A stretch of 64,000 nucleotides of DNA from Pasteurella oralis (GTDB taxonomy: Bacteria; Pseudomonadota; Gammaproteobacteria; Enterobacterales; Pasteurellaceae), in assembly GCF_002850605.1 (NCBI RefSeq), contig NZ_NXGB01000004.1:62001-126000 (forward strand). The letters are read 5' to 3'. Positions 20,424 through 28,785 of this stretch are shown piece after piece. A model generated the notes under the pieces. It saw nothing but the letters and a program-made list of their open reading frames with translations. It ran no database searches and was not told the DNA's origin. Each line of letters begins with the position of its first letter. Positions within the stretch are counted from its first letter, which is position 1. The translations under genes and the position numbers were made by a program.

Positions 20424-22052
20424 ATGCTATCTGAATTGACTTCATCACAATTTCTGCTGATTATTGCTGGTCTCGTGATTTGTTGTGTCATATTATTATT
20501 TATCAGCGCTCGTCGAAAACGTGATAGTCAGGAACTACAACAAGATCTCAATAAAACAATTGAAGATTTCAATCAACTATTAACCAAATTTGAAACATCC
20601 CAACAACTAAAAAATCAATTAGAACAAGCTGTTGTCAAATATCAAACAACTGCGGAAGGTTTACAAATACGCTTAATTGAACGTGATGAAAAATTAAACT
20701 ATTTACAACAAGAGCTTGATGAACAACAAGTACGTCACGCTCAAATTTCAGAAAAAATCACCGCACTTAAAGAGCGTTTTGGTATCGCCACTGCGCAAGC
20801 AGAAAGTTTGCAAAAACAACTCGAGCATAGTCAAGCTCAGTTTAGTCACAAAGAACAAGAAAATCGTGAATTAATCGCCAAACTGACCACACTTTCACAA
20901 GAACTCACCGAACTCAAAACTACACTAATAGAAAAAGAGAAAAATTTTGCTGAACAGCAACAAAATATTGAGCAAAGTAAGCAACAACTTAGCATAGAAT
21001 TTCAAAATCTAGCCAATCGTATTTTAGAAGAAAAAAGTCGTCATTTTAGTCAAAGCAATCAGACCGCGTTAGATAGCCTACTTAAACCCTTCCGTGAGCA
21101 AATTGAAGGTTTTCAAAAACGTGTGAATGAAATCCATTCAGAATCAGTAAAAGGTAATGCCGGTTTAGAGGCAGAAATAAAAAAAGTATTGCAAATCGGG
21201 CTCACTATGTCGCAACAAGCCGATAATCTGACTTCTGCTTTAAAGGGTGAAAAGAAAACGCTAGGTAATTGGGGTGAAGTACAGCTGGAACGAGCGTTAC
21301 AATTGGCAGGCTTAATAGAAGGACAACATTACACTGCACAAGCACATTTTAAAGATAATGAAGGTAAACATAATTACCCCGATTTTGTGTTAAATTTGCC
21401 TGACAATAAGCATTTAATCATTGATAGTAAAATGTCATTAGTTGCTTATGAAAATGCAGTGAATACGGAAGATGAAATAACTCGTCACAGTAAATTACGT
21501 GAACATATTAAAGCGATAAAAAATCATATCGATGACTTATCACGTAAAGATTATAGCAACTTAATTGGCATGCGCAGCCCAAATTTTGTTCTGATGTTTA
21601 TTGCCCTTGAACCTGCTTATATCGAAGCAATGAAAATGGAGCCAAACTTATTTAATTATGGTTACGAGAAAAATGTTATTGTCGTTTCGCACACTACTTT
21701 AATGCCTATTTTACGCACAGTTGCAAACTTATGGCGAATCGAGCGAGGGAATAGTGAAGCTAAAGAAATTAGTGCTCGAGCAGGTGACATTTATAATCAA
21801 ATTTGTTTAATTGCAGAACGTTTGAATAAGCTTGGTAACAGCATTTCTACAGCCAGTACACATTACAACAGCACAGTAACCGCGCTTATTGGGCAGCAAG
21901 GCTTAGTTGGAAAAGTTGAACGTTTTAAAGCACTTTCTGCAAAAGCCAATAAAAATATGCCTACCATAGAATTATTACATAATGATATCGAGAACGAACG
22001 GTTACAAATGGTAAAAGCAGAAGAAAATCAAACCGAAAGCCAAACGAGTTAA
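20424..22052 (+). CDS. rmuC: RmuC family DNA recombination protein
   Basis: A protein of 542 residues. An N-terminal membrane anchor (LLIIAGLVICCVILLFISA, residues about 10-28) is followed by a long Gln/Glu-rich coiled coil (about 35-200) and a C-terminal RmuC nuclease-like domain (about 230-480) with GNWGEVQLERALQLAGL, YPDFVLNLPDNKHLIIDSKM and NLIGMRSPNFVLMFI. E. coli RmuC limits inversions at short inverted repeats; the domain belongs to the PD-(D/E)XK superfamily, and D...E.K-like residues appear in PDFVLN...IIDSK. Monocistronic, with a terminator after it. Confidence 0.93.
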   Translation: MLSELTSSQFLLIIAGLVICCVILLFISARRKRDSQELQQDLNKTIEDFNQLLTKFETSQQLKNQLEQAVVKYQTTAEGLQIRLIERDEKLNYLQQELDEQQVRHAQISEKITALKERFGIATAQAESLQKQLEHSQAQFSHKEQENRELIAKLTTLSQELTELKTTLIEKEKNFAEQQQNIEQSKQQLSIEFQNLANRILEEKSRHFSQSNQTALDSLLKPFREQIEGFQKRVNEIHSESVKGNAGLEAEIKKVLQIGLTMSQQADNLTSALKGEKKTLGNWGEVQLERALQLAGLIEGQHYTAQAHFKDNEGKHNYPDFVLNLPDNKHLIIDSKMSLVAYENAVNTEDEITRHSKLREHIKAIKNHIDDLSRKDYSNLIGMRSPNFVLMFIALEPAYIEAMKMEPNLFNYGYEKNVIVVSHTTLMPILRTVANLWRIERGNSEAKEISARAGDIYNQICLIAERLNKLGNSISTASTHYNSTVTALIGQQGLVGKVERFKALSAKANKNMPTIELLHNDIENERLQMVKAEENQTESQTS

Positions 22053-22063
22053 TCTACTCAATA

Positions 22064-22104
22064 AAAAAACAGCAGTAAATATTAACTTGTTGCTGCTGTT
22101 TTTT
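22064..22104 (+). terminator. rmuC terminator
   Basis: AAAAAACAGCAG (22064-22075) and CTGCTGTTTTTT (22093-22104) form a 12-bp perfect stem with U-tract, 11 bp after rmuC. Confidence 0.88.
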
Positions 22105-22107
22105 AAC

Positions 22108-22240
22108 TTTATTTGATTTGTAATTCCACATACTGCTGACGAATAATGTCCTTAAATCGCTCACTCGCCAACACCCAGTCGATAGGAACGAGAGGCATCC
22201 AATTAAAAAAGCTCGCGAAAAATAATAGTCGCTTTTTATC
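22108..22240 (-). pseudogene. possible 3' remnant of a gene, unrecognised
   Basis: Between the rmuC terminator and ynfA, one minus-strand frame reads DKKRLLFFASFFNWMPLVPID and continues WVLASERFKDIIRQQYVELQIK before TAA. It is blocked by TGA just upstream (near 22250), and its only Met codon gives 29 residues. The composition looks coding-like (balanced charged and aromatic residues), so it may be the tail of a lost gene or a very small gene. I do not recognise the family, and it could be chance. Confidence 0.25.
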
Positions 22241-22272
22241 ATATGCAATTTTATTTCATAAAATGACTCTCT

Positions 22273-22599
22273 TTAACCCGATTTCTCGGTAAACATAATT
22301 ACTGCCATACCTATTAAACAAAAAGCAACGCCTAACCAATCCTGCCAGCGTAAAGGTTGACCATCAACTAACCACAGCCAAATCAGTGCTACGCTAATAT
22401 ACACTCCACCATAAGCTGCATAAATTCGCCCACTTGCGGTAGGATGTAAGGTCAACAAATAAACAAATAATGTTAGGCTAAGCGCAGCTGGAATCAGTAG
22501 CCACGCGCTTTTTTCTTGACGTAGCCATAAATAAGGTAACCAACAGCCAATAATTTCAGCTAATGCAGTTAAAATAAATAAACCCAAAGTTTGTAGCAT
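22273..22599 (-). CDS. ynfA: YnfA family small membrane protein (UPF0060)
   Basis: An inner membrane protein of 108 residues with four predicted helices. The pattern [28 protein letters not shown] and WLWLVDG followed by [17 protein letters not shown] is typical of the UPF0060/YnfA family. It is structurally like small multidrug resistance transporters; a transport role is inferred and the substrate is unknown. An AGGATAG-like site precedes the ATG. It diverges from the thiamin operon, so the CRP-type site between them could serve either side. Confidence 0.9.
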   Translation of the reverse strand: MLQTLGLFILTALAEIIGCWLPYLWLRQEKSAWLLIPAALSLTLFVYLLTLHPTASGRIYAAYGGVYISVALIWLWLVDGQPLRWQDWLGVAFCLIGMAVIMFTEKSG

Positions 22600-22668
22600 A
22601 AACTATCCTTAATCATTCACTAAAATAGAATACTCTGCTGAAGAAATCATCACAACTAAATTAAATAA

Positions 22669-22684
22669 TGTGATATTGTTCACA
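22669..22684. promoter_or_regulatory. perfect CRP consensus site upstream of the thiamin operon and ynfA
   Basis: TGTGA-TATTGT-TCACA is an exact match to TGTGA-N6-TCACA. It lies 70 bp before the ynfA ATG and about 55 bp before the TPP riboswitch. Which promoter it controls cannot be told from sequence alone. Confidence 0.7.
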
Positions 22685-22736
22685 ATTCTTTAATAAATTA
22701 CTTCTCTTTTTAACTAACTTAGGTAGCCTTATTGCA

Positions 22737-22822
22737 CTTTAGTCGGGGTGCTTTACAAAATAAGTAAAGCTGAGATGATACCCGTGAACCTGATACAGCT
22801 CGTACTGACGTAGGAAACTAAT
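22737..22822 (+). promoter_or_regulatory. TPP riboswitch (THI element)
   Basis: The conserved THI-box core is plainly present: GTCGGGGTGC (from 22742), GCTGAGATGATACCCGTGAA (from 22769), CCTGATACAGCT and GTACTGACGTAGGAAACTA. The closing stem P1 pairs TTTAGT with ACTAA at the ends. P3 is the short arm CTTTAC..GTAAAG. It sits about 84 bp before the first gene of a thiamin salvage operon. Whether it acts on translation or transcription is not clear: no strong terminator was seen between it and thiZ. Confidence 0.95.
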
Positions 22823-22893
22823 TATGCCAATACTTCCCCCTTTTCTTTTATCATTTTCTATTTTTCAATTATTTTTCTTGCAACGCTGAATGA

Positions 22894-22907
22894 ATGGTTT
22901 AAACCAT
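22894..22907. repeat. 14-bp palindrome overlapping the thiZ start codon
   Basis: ATGGTTTAAACCAT is a perfect 14-bp palindrome whose right end includes the first bases of the chosen ATG (22906). No clear Shine-Dalgarno sequence lies before it. Confidence 0.6.
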
Positions 22908-23628
22908 GAATGCCGTTGAAATTCGTAATTTAACTTTGCGTTATAATCAAGCGCCATTATTTGCTGATTTTTCTTTTTGCTTGCCCAAAGGAAAATGGAT
23001 AAGCTTACTCGGTGCATCTGGTGTGGGAAAATCAACGTTATTACGTGCGATTGCAGGATTAGAAAACACTGCTAAAACGCAAGGCGAAATTCATTTCCCA
23101 CAAGGGGGAAAAGTCAGCTACATGGCGCAACAAGATGCGCTCTACCCATGGCTATCTGTTTTAGATAATGTCCAACTCATTCATCATTTGAACAACACAA
23201 AAAATGCAGCGACAATCGCTAGAGCTAAACAATTACTTACTGCAGTAAACATGGACAACCACCAACATAAAGCCTGTTATTACCTGTCTGGCGGACAACG
23301 TCAACGCATTGCACTTGCTCGTACTTTAATGCAGGAAGCAGAAATCATTTTAATGGATGAACCTTTCTCGGCATTGGACGCCATCTCTCGCTTACAATTA
23401 CAAAATCTCGCTCATACCTTATTGAAAGATAAAACCGTATTATTTATTACACATGATCCACAAGAAGCTATTCGTTTAAGCGATGAGATTTATATTTTGC
23501 AACATTATCCTGCCACGTTATCCACTAAAATTTCACCTATAGGCGATACACCACGAGAACTCGTGCAACACGATTTATGGCAATTACAACAATATCTACT
23601 TAACCAACTGATGCAGGGCGCAATTTGA
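22906..23628 (+). CDS. thiZ: pyrimidine ABC transporter ATP-binding protein
   Basis: ATPase of the ThiXYZ importer for thiamin pyrimidine precursors, 240 residues. Walker A GASGVGKST (about 36-44), Q-loop MAQQDALYPWLSV, signature LSGGQRQRIALAR and Walker B IILMDEPFSALD are all intact. It resembles the SsuB/TauB/ThiZ nitrate-sulfonate type. First gene after the TPP riboswitch. It overlaps the next gene in a TGATG arrangement. The substrate is assigned from neighbours thiY and tenA: formylaminopyrimidine or HMP-like thiamin breakdown products, as described for Bacillus ThiXYZ. Confidence 0.88.
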   Translation: MNAVEIRNLTLRYNQAPLFADFSFCLPKGKWISLLGASGVGKSTLLRAIAGLENTAKTQGEIHFPQGGKVSYMAQQDALYPWLSVLDNVQLIHHLNNTKNAATIARAKQLLTAVNMDNHQHKACYYLSGGQRQRIALARTLMQEAEIILMDEPFSALDAISRLQLQNLAHTLLKDKTVLFITHDPQEAIRLSDEIYILQHYPATLSTKISPIGDTPRELVQHDLWQLQQYLLNQLMQGAI

Positions 23629-24380
23629 TGAAGGTGATCTCCCTAATTAAAGTCGCTTTTTTAGCTTTATTTTTACTCATTTGTTGGCAAAGTGCGGTCA
23701 GTTTTTTTGCTATTCCACATTATATGTTGCCGCCACCAACAGACATCTTAACGCAACTGAGCAGTCGCTATGATTTACTCTGGCAGCATGCACAAGTCAC
23801 CATGTTAGAAATCGGTTTAGGATTGAGTTTGGGTGTTATATTAGGCTTAATCTCCGCGCTATTACTCAGCCTATCTCCCCATTTATCCGCATTGTTATTG
23901 CCATTACTCGTTATTTCACAAGCTATTCCAGTATTCGCTATTGCACCCTTATTGGTGCTGTGGTTTGGCTACGGTCTTGCCTCAAAAATTGCTATGACTA
24001 TCTTGATTATTTACTTCCCTGTCACCGCAGCCTGTTACGACGGACTACGCAATACACCAATGCAATGGCTCGAATTAGCTAAAACCATGAAAACTTCACC
24101 CATTGCAATGCTATTTAAAGTCCGCCTCCCCGCAGCCCTTCCCTCTTTTGCCTCTGGATTACGTATCGCAGTTTCTGTCGCCCCTATTGGCGCAATTGTA
24201 GGCGAGTGGGTCGGTTCTTCGCAGGGATTGGGTTATTTAATGTTACATGCAAATGCACGCATGCAAGTCGATTTAATGTTTTCAGCACTATTTATCTTGA
24301 TGCTGATAAGTTTAACACTGTATTTCAGTGTGGATTATTTACTGAATAGATGGATCCCATGGATAAGATATTTGAAGTGA
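23628..24380 (+). CDS. thiX: pyrimidine ABC transporter permease
   Basis: Inner membrane permease of 250 residues with about six helices. The conserved ABC-permease loop reads ELAKTMKTSPIAMLFKVRLP followed by AALPSFASGLRIA, and PIGAIVGEWVGSSQGLGYLM is typical of the SsuC/TauC/ThiX group. ATG 23628 shares bases with the thiZ stop; an in-frame TTG lies one codon upstream. An uptake signal lies inside the gene near 23692. It is followed by 466 bp without a gene before tenA, which is unusual within an operon. Confidence 0.88.
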   Translation: MKVISLIKVAFLALFLLICWQSAVSFFAIPHYMLPPPTDILTQLSSRYDLLWQHAQVTMLEIGLGLSLGVILGLISALLLSLSPHLSALLLPLLVISQAIPVFAIAPLLVLWFGYGLASKIAMTILIIYFPVTAACYDGLRNTPMQWLELAKTMKTSPIAMLFKVRLPAALPSFASGLRIAVSVAPIGAIVGEWVGSSQGLGYLMLHANARMQVDLMFSALFILMLISLTLYFSVDYLLNRWIPWIRYLK

Positions 24381-24581
24381 TTTCACTTTTCTTTGTTTGG
24401 GCAAAGATAGATCAGCAAAAGGTAAATAAGCGCTTTTGAATAGCATTTTAACAACAGCTCACTGGACAAACGAAGCAAATAAAAGTTGCATAGATTGAGG
24501 GTCTTTATTTCATAGTATTGACCTAATGGAAAATTCAACGCTACAGAAGTAGCAAAACAAGAAACAGAATAAAGTGCTTTT

Positions 24582-24629
24582 AAAGTGCGGTCATTTTTTT
24601 AAAAATTTTAAAATCTCACCGCACTTTTA
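24582..24629 (+). terminator. inverted uptake-signal pair after thiX
   Basis: AAAGTGCGGT (24582-24591) and ACCGCACTTT (24618-24627) form a 10-bp stem; AT-rich bases fill the loop. It may be a terminator inside the thiamin locus. Confidence 0.6.
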
Positions 24630-24659
24630 TAACCAGCTAACTCAATGAAGCCTTTGTGT

Positions 24660-24812
24660 AAGCTGCCTGCTTGGAAAAGGCATTTTTAAGGAAATAACAT
24701 TACGTAACGAAGTGAAAGCAACTTATTTATTGTTAAAAAATTCCTTTTTAATCAAGGATAAGCTACTTAGTCGGGGTATACCTTTCTTTTGCACAAGTAA
24801 AAGAAAGTAAAG
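24660..24812 (+). repeat. structured intergenic repeat, copy 1 (before tenA)
   Basis: Shares an ordered set of blocks with 57466-57629: TAAG(C/T)TGCC, a long AT-rich stem, (A)CGTAACGAAGTGAAAGCAAC-like text, CGGGG, and a final hairpin CTTTCTTTT-N8-AAAAGAAAG (24782-24807). Both copies follow an uptake signal and precede a gene by less than 40 bp. Confidence 0.65.
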
Positions 24813-24846
24813 ATGAAACCTTACGTTAAAAATGATAGGAAACAAC

Positions 24847-25500
24847 ATGTCTACAACACAACAACTCATCAACAACGCAAGCCAATATTGGCAAACATAT
24901 ATTCACCATCCCTTTGTACAACAACTTGCCAACGGCACATTGCCGAAAGTCTGCTTTCAACACTATCTCAAACAAGATTATTTATTTCTGTTTCAATACA
25001 ACCGAGCATTGTCACTGGGGATTTATAAAGCAGAAAATTTTGCCCAAATGAAAAACGCACATGATGCAATTGGCGCATTGTTGCACGAAATTCAGCTGCA
25101 TATTCAATTTTGTGAAAGCTGGGGAATTGATGAAAAAACTTTATTGAGCACTGAAGAATCTGCTGCTTGTGTGGCATATACACGCTATGTGTTAGACATA
25201 GGCATGACAAACGGTTTAGCAGAACTTTACACAGCTATTGCGCCTTGCGCCATTGGTTATGCGGTGATAGCCAAACATATCGTGGAAAGTGATATTAGTC
25301 CTAAAAATAATCCATATCAAGCATGGATTGATGCTTATTCAGGTGAAGAATTTCAAACAGCTGCACAAAATACTACTAACCTATTAGACACACTGTGCGC
25401 AAATTTAACTGATACACAGATAAAGAAATTACAACATATTTTTAATACTGCCACCCGAATGGAATCTGCATTCTGGCAAATGGGCTTAGATTTAAGTTAA
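24847..25500 (+). CDS. tenA: TenA family aminopyrimidine aminohydrolase (thiaminase II)
   Basis: Hydrolyses aminomethyl-pyrimidine from degraded thiamin to HMP for salvage. It is 217 residues, all-helical. Asp44 (in QDYLFL) and Cys134 (in APCAIGY) match the catalytic Asp44 and Cys135 of Bacillus TenA, and YTRYVL is conserved. I chose ATG 24847, five codons after the upstream Met, because AGGAAA lies 6-10 bases before it. It stands before thiY and after the ThiXZ genes, which supports salvage of formyl- or aminomethyl-pyrimidine. No YlmB-type deformylase gene is seen here. Confidence 0.93.
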   Translation: MSTTQQLINNASQYWQTYIHHPFVQQLANGTLPKVCFQHYLKQDYLFLFQYNRALSLGIYKAENFAQMKNAHDAIGALLHEIQLHIQFCESWGIDEKTLLSTEESAACVAYTRYVLDIGMTNGLAELYTAIAPCAIGYAVIAKHIVESDISPKNNPYQAWIDAYSGEEFQTAAQNTTNLLDTLCANLTDTQIKKLQHIFNTATRMESAFWQMGLDLS

Positions 25501-25516
25501 ACAAAGTAGGAGAAAG

Positions 25517-26467
25517 ATGATGCAAAAATTAGTTAAAAATACACTCACTCTGGCACTCGCAATGGGAGTCAGTTTTTCCGTATCGGCAAAAGAAAAATTG
25601 ACGTTATTACTCGATTGGTTCGTCAATCCAGATCACGCAGCCATTATTGTCGCGCAACAAAAAGGCTATTTTGCACAAAATGACTTAGAGGTTGAAATTA
25701 TTGAACCTGCCGACCCTTCTCTTCCCCCTAAACTGGTTGCCGCTGGTAAAGCAGATTTAGCCGTTGATTATCAACCACAACTGCAAATTCAAGTTGCCGA
25801 GGATTTGCCATTAACACGCGTTGGTACACTGATTTCAACACCACTTAATAGCTTGATTGTATTAGAAAAAAGTAATATCAACAGTTTAGCTGATTTAAAA
25901 GGCAAAAAAATTGGTTATTCCGTGAGCGGTTTTGAAGATTCTTTGTTAAAAGCAATGCTCAAATCAGCTCACTTAACAGATAAAGACATTGAAATGGTGA
26001 ATGTGAATTGGTCCCTTTCACCTTCTTTAATTAGTGGTCAAGTTGATGCCGTCATTGGTGGTTTTCGCAACTTTGAACTGAATCAAATGCAATTAGAAAA
26101 ACATCCCGGTCGTGCATTTTATCCAGAAGAACATGGTGTGCCTATTTATGATGAGTTAATTCTTGTTGCAAATAAAAATAGCATGCCAACAGAAAAAATC
26201 AGTAAATTTCTGACCGCACTTGAGCAAGCAACGACTTACATCCTTAATCATCCGACTGAAGCTTGGCAAGCTTTCGTTGCTTACAAACCGAAAGAACTCG
26301 ACAACGATCTCAATCGTTTAGCTTGGCAAGATACCTTACCTCGTTTGACATTACGCCCTCGCGCATTAGACAGTCATCGCTATGAACGTATGGCGGCATT
26401 TTTGCAAGACAATGGCTTGACGAAGATGATTAAACCATTGAGTGATTATGCAGTAGAGATTAAATAA
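25517..26467 (+). CDS. thiY: periplasmic pyrimidine-binding protein (NMT1/THI5-like)
   Basis: Substrate-binding protein of the ThiXYZ importer, 316 residues. A signal peptide (about 1-25, ending SVSA-KEK) is followed by the THI5-like domain: LLLDWFVNPDHAAIIVAQQK, KLVAAGKADLAVDYQPQL and KGKKIGYSVSGFEDSLL. The WF.NP.H pattern lies in the pyrimidine-binding part in this family. Two adjacent Met codons are possible; the second (25520) is 7 bases from AGGAG. Since thiZ and thiX sit on the other side of a 466-bp gap, the transporter genes are split around tenA. Confidence 0.9.
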   Translation: MMQKLVKNTLTLALAMGVSFSVSAKEKLTLLLDWFVNPDHAAIIVAQQKGYFAQNDLEVEIIEPADPSLPPKLVAAGKADLAVDYQPQLQIQVAEDLPLTRVGTLISTPLNSLIVLEKSNINSLADLKGKKIGYSVSGFEDSLLKAMLKSAHLTDKDIEMVNVNWSLSPSLISGQVDAVIGGFRNFELNQMQLEKHPGRAFYPEEHGVPIYDELILVANKNSMPTEKISKFLTALEQATTYILNHPTEAWQAFVAYKPKELDNDLNRLAWQDTLPRLTLRPRALDSHRYERMAAFLQDNGLTKMIKPLSDYAVEIK

Positions 26468-26503
26468 TTTTTACAAAATGTCGACACAAACAACAAACTA
26501 AAT

Positions 26504-27298
26504 ATGAAAAACTACCTAACTAAAATTAAAACTCAAAATCCCCTTATCCACAATATTACTAATGTGGTAGCAGCAAATTTCTCTGCCAACGGATTACTGG
26601 CTATTGGCGCCTCACCGTTAATGTCGGCAGCGATAGAAGAAATGGACGAAGTACCTCGCATTAGTCAAGCTTTAGTGATCAACATCGGTACCTTAATGGG
26701 TAAAGAGGTGGCGGCGATGGTATTGGCGGGGAAAACTGCAAATGAAGTAGGGATTCCTGTCGTACTAGATCCTGTGGGCGTTGGAGCCACTACTTTTCGT
26801 AAACAAACGGTGACAACACTCCTTAAAGAAGTTAACTTTGCAGCAATTCGAGGCAATGCAGGCGAGCTTGCGACAATTGCTGATGTTCACTGGCTAGCTA
26901 AAGGAGTAGATGCTGGAACAGGCAAGGCTGATTTAGCAGAAATCGCACAAGTTGTTGCACAGAAATACCACTGTGTCGCAATGATCAGTGGCGCAACAGA
27001 TTATTTAAGCGATGGACAGCGCCAAGCACAAATTCATAACGGTACTCCTTTATTACCTAAAATTACTGCTTCAGGCTGCTTATTAAGTGCTATTTGTGGT
27101 GCGTTTTTATCTGTAGCTCAACCAGAAGACTATTTTCATGCCATGTTAGAAGCTGCAACAACTTATGCTATTGCAGGAGAACTCGCAGCACAAGGTTTAA
27201 ACCCAAATCAACATGGTCAATTCTACATTCACTTATTAGATCAATTAGCCAGTATTACTCCACAACAAATTTTACAATATAAGAGGATTTCCCTATGA
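26504..27298 (+). CDS. thiM: hydroxyethylthiazole kinase
   Basis: Phosphorylates 4-methyl-5-(2-hydroxyethyl)thiazole for thiamin salvage. It has 264 residues. Seen: the N-terminal [44 protein letters not shown] and the C-terminal anion hole with catalytic Cys in [15 protein letters not shown]. Its stop overlaps the thiD start (ATGA), so translation is coupled. With thiD and thiE it forms the standard three-gene salvage set; de novo thiazole genes are absent from the window. Confidence 0.95.
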   Translation: MKNYLTKIKTQNPLIHNITNVVAANFSANGLLAIGASPLMSAAIEEMDEVPRISQALVINIGTLMGKEVAAMVLAGKTANEVGIPVVLDPVGVGATTFRKQTVTTLLKEVNFAAIRGNAGELATIADVHWLAKGVDAGTGKADLAEIAQVVAQKYHCVAMISGATDYLSDGQRQAQIHNGTPLLPKITASGCLLSAICGAFLSVAQPEDYFHAMLEAATTYAIAGELAAQGLNPNQHGQFYIHLLDQLASITPQQILQYKRISL

Positions 27299-28104
27299 GC
27301 ATTGCACAAGCATTAACAATTGCTGGTTCTGATAACTGCGGTGGTGCAGGTTTTCAAGCCGATTTAAAAACTTTCCAAATGCAGCATGTATTTGGTATGA
27401 CCACTATTACAGCAATTCCCGTCCAAAACAGCATGGGCGTATATGCAATCCATGCTGTCCCGCTTGATATCATTGAAGGACAACTCAAAGCTATCGCCGA
27501 TGATTATCATATCTCTGCCTTCAAAATTGGGATGTTAAACAATTCAGAAACTATTGAATGTATTGCTAATGCGCTGAAAAAATATGATTTTGGCAAAACG
27601 GTATTAGATCCCGTGATGTATGCCAAAAATGGCGCGCCTTTACTACAACCAAGTGCAGTAGAGGCATTGAGAACTCATTTAGTACCAATGGCAGAGGTCA
27701 TCACACCAAACATCCCTGAAGCAGAAGCATTAACAGGCATCCACATTGTTGATGATGAAAGCGCAATACAGGCTGCACAAGTTTTGCAGCAAATGGGAAC
27801 AAAAAATATTGTGATTAAAGGGGGACATACTCAAGATTCGCAAAGTGAAATCTGCCGAGATTGGCTTATTACACCAACAGAAATCTTACATTTAGATAGC
27901 CCACGTTTCTATACCAGACATACTCACGGTACAGGTTGTACTTTCTCGGCTTGTATCGCTGCTGAACTCGCAAAAGGACATGATGTTGTCGCGGCAGTAA
28001 AAACAGCAAAAGCATTTATTACCGCTGCCATTAGTCATCCACTCAACATTGGTCATGGTAATGGTCCAACAAACCATTGGGCATATTCTCAGCTTAATAA
28101 ATAA
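27295..28104 (+). CDS. thiD: hydroxymethylpyrimidine/phosphomethylpyrimidine kinase
   Basis: Phosphorylates HMP twice to HMP-PP. It has 269 residues of the ribokinase-like fold: [20 protein letters not shown] at the start, [15 protein letters not shown] in the middle, and the ATP-site motif [17 protein letters not shown] near the end, with the usual GTGC anion hole. It overlaps thiM by 4 bp and is followed by thiE after 18 bp. An alternative name is thiD-type HMP kinase without ThiE fusion. Confidence 0.95.
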   Translation: MSIAQALTIAGSDNCGGAGFQADLKTFQMQHVFGMTTITAIPVQNSMGVYAIHAVPLDIIEGQLKAIADDYHISAFKIGMLNNSETIECIANALKKYDFGKTVLDPVMYAKNGAPLLQPSAVEALRTHLVPMAEVITPNIPEAEALTGIHIVDDESAIQAAQVLQQMGTKNIVIKGGHTQDSQSEICRDWLITPTEILHLDSPRFYTRHTHGTGCTFSACIAAELAKGHDVVAAVKTAKAFITAAISHPLNIGHGNGPTNHWAYSQLNK

Positions 28105-28122
28105 GTACATTAAGGAGGAACT

Positions 28123-28785
28123 ATGCAAAATGTACAGGCATTCATGCGCTTATATTTCATTGCAGGGACACAGGACTGTTTGCATGTAGAGGGTAAAGCA
28201 ACAGAAAATTTACTGAGTATTTTAGAGCAAGCCTTACAAGCAGGTATTACTTGCTATCAATTCCGTGAAAAAGGCAAAAACGCTTTACAAGATCGACAAA
28301 AAATCAAAGCACTTGCTATAAAATGCCGCGATCTTTGTCACCAATATCATGTACCGTTTGTAGTAAATGATGATGTGCAATTAGCTATTGAAATTGGTGC
28401 CGATGGTATTCATGTTGGACAAACTGATATGGCTGTAGCTGATGTAGCAGCACTTTGTCATAGCAAATGTTTCATTGGTACCTCAGTTAATACACTGCAA
28501 CAGGGATTTGCCGCTCAAGCTAATCCATTAATTGATTATTTTGGTACAGGCCCAATTTTTCCAACCCAATCGAAAGAAGATCCTAAACCTGTTGTTGGTG
28601 TCGATTTTGTGTCGACCATTCGTCAAAATGGTATTGATAAACCTATCGTCGCTATTGGTGGTATTACTGTACAAACTGCGGATTTACTACGCCAAAAAGG
28701 TGCCAACGGTGTTGCAGTTATTTCAGCAATTACCCAATCTCACAATATTAAACAAACAGTACAGGAGTTGCTGGGTAATGCATAA
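28123..28785 (+). CDS. thiE: thiamin phosphate synthase
   Basis: Joins HMP-PP and thiazole phosphate to thiamin phosphate. It has 220 residues, a TIM barrel: CYQFREKGKNAL, VVNDDVQLAIEIGADGIHVGQ, SVNTLQQGFAA, DYFGTGPIFPTQSKED and IVAIGGIT are all family landmarks. AAGGAGGAA precedes the ATG. The last codons overlap the start of the MFS transporter gene by 8 bp. Confidence 0.95.
   Translation: MQNVQAFMRLYFIAGTQDCLHVEGKATENLLSILEQALQAGITCYQFREKGKNALQDRQKIKALAIKCRDLCHQYHVPFVVNDDVQLAIEIGADGIHVGQTDMAVADVAALCHSKCFIGTSVNTLQQGFAAQANPLIDYFGTGPIFPTQSKEDPKPVVGVDFVSTIRQNGIDKPIVAIGGITVQTADLLRQKGANGVAVISAITQSHNIKQTVQELLGNA

Larger units (their letters stand above)
24381..24846. other. 466-bp gap inside the thiamin locus
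   Basis: Between thiX and tenA. Bases 24381-24570 show no gene or repeat I can name. An inverted uptake-signal pair (24582-24629) follows, then a structured intergenic repeat (24660-24812) and the tenA ribosome site. Since the hairpin could stop transcription from the riboswitch promoter, tenA onward may depend on read-through or on its own promoter. Confidence 0.6.

Noticed and set aside
24772-24790. A second THI-box-like string (TAGTCGGGGT) just before tenA
   Set aside because: Only the first ten bases resemble the TPP riboswitch; the CTGAGA and ACCTGAT cores are missing. The string belongs to the intergenic repeat, whose other copy before ilvA has a similar CGGGG block.
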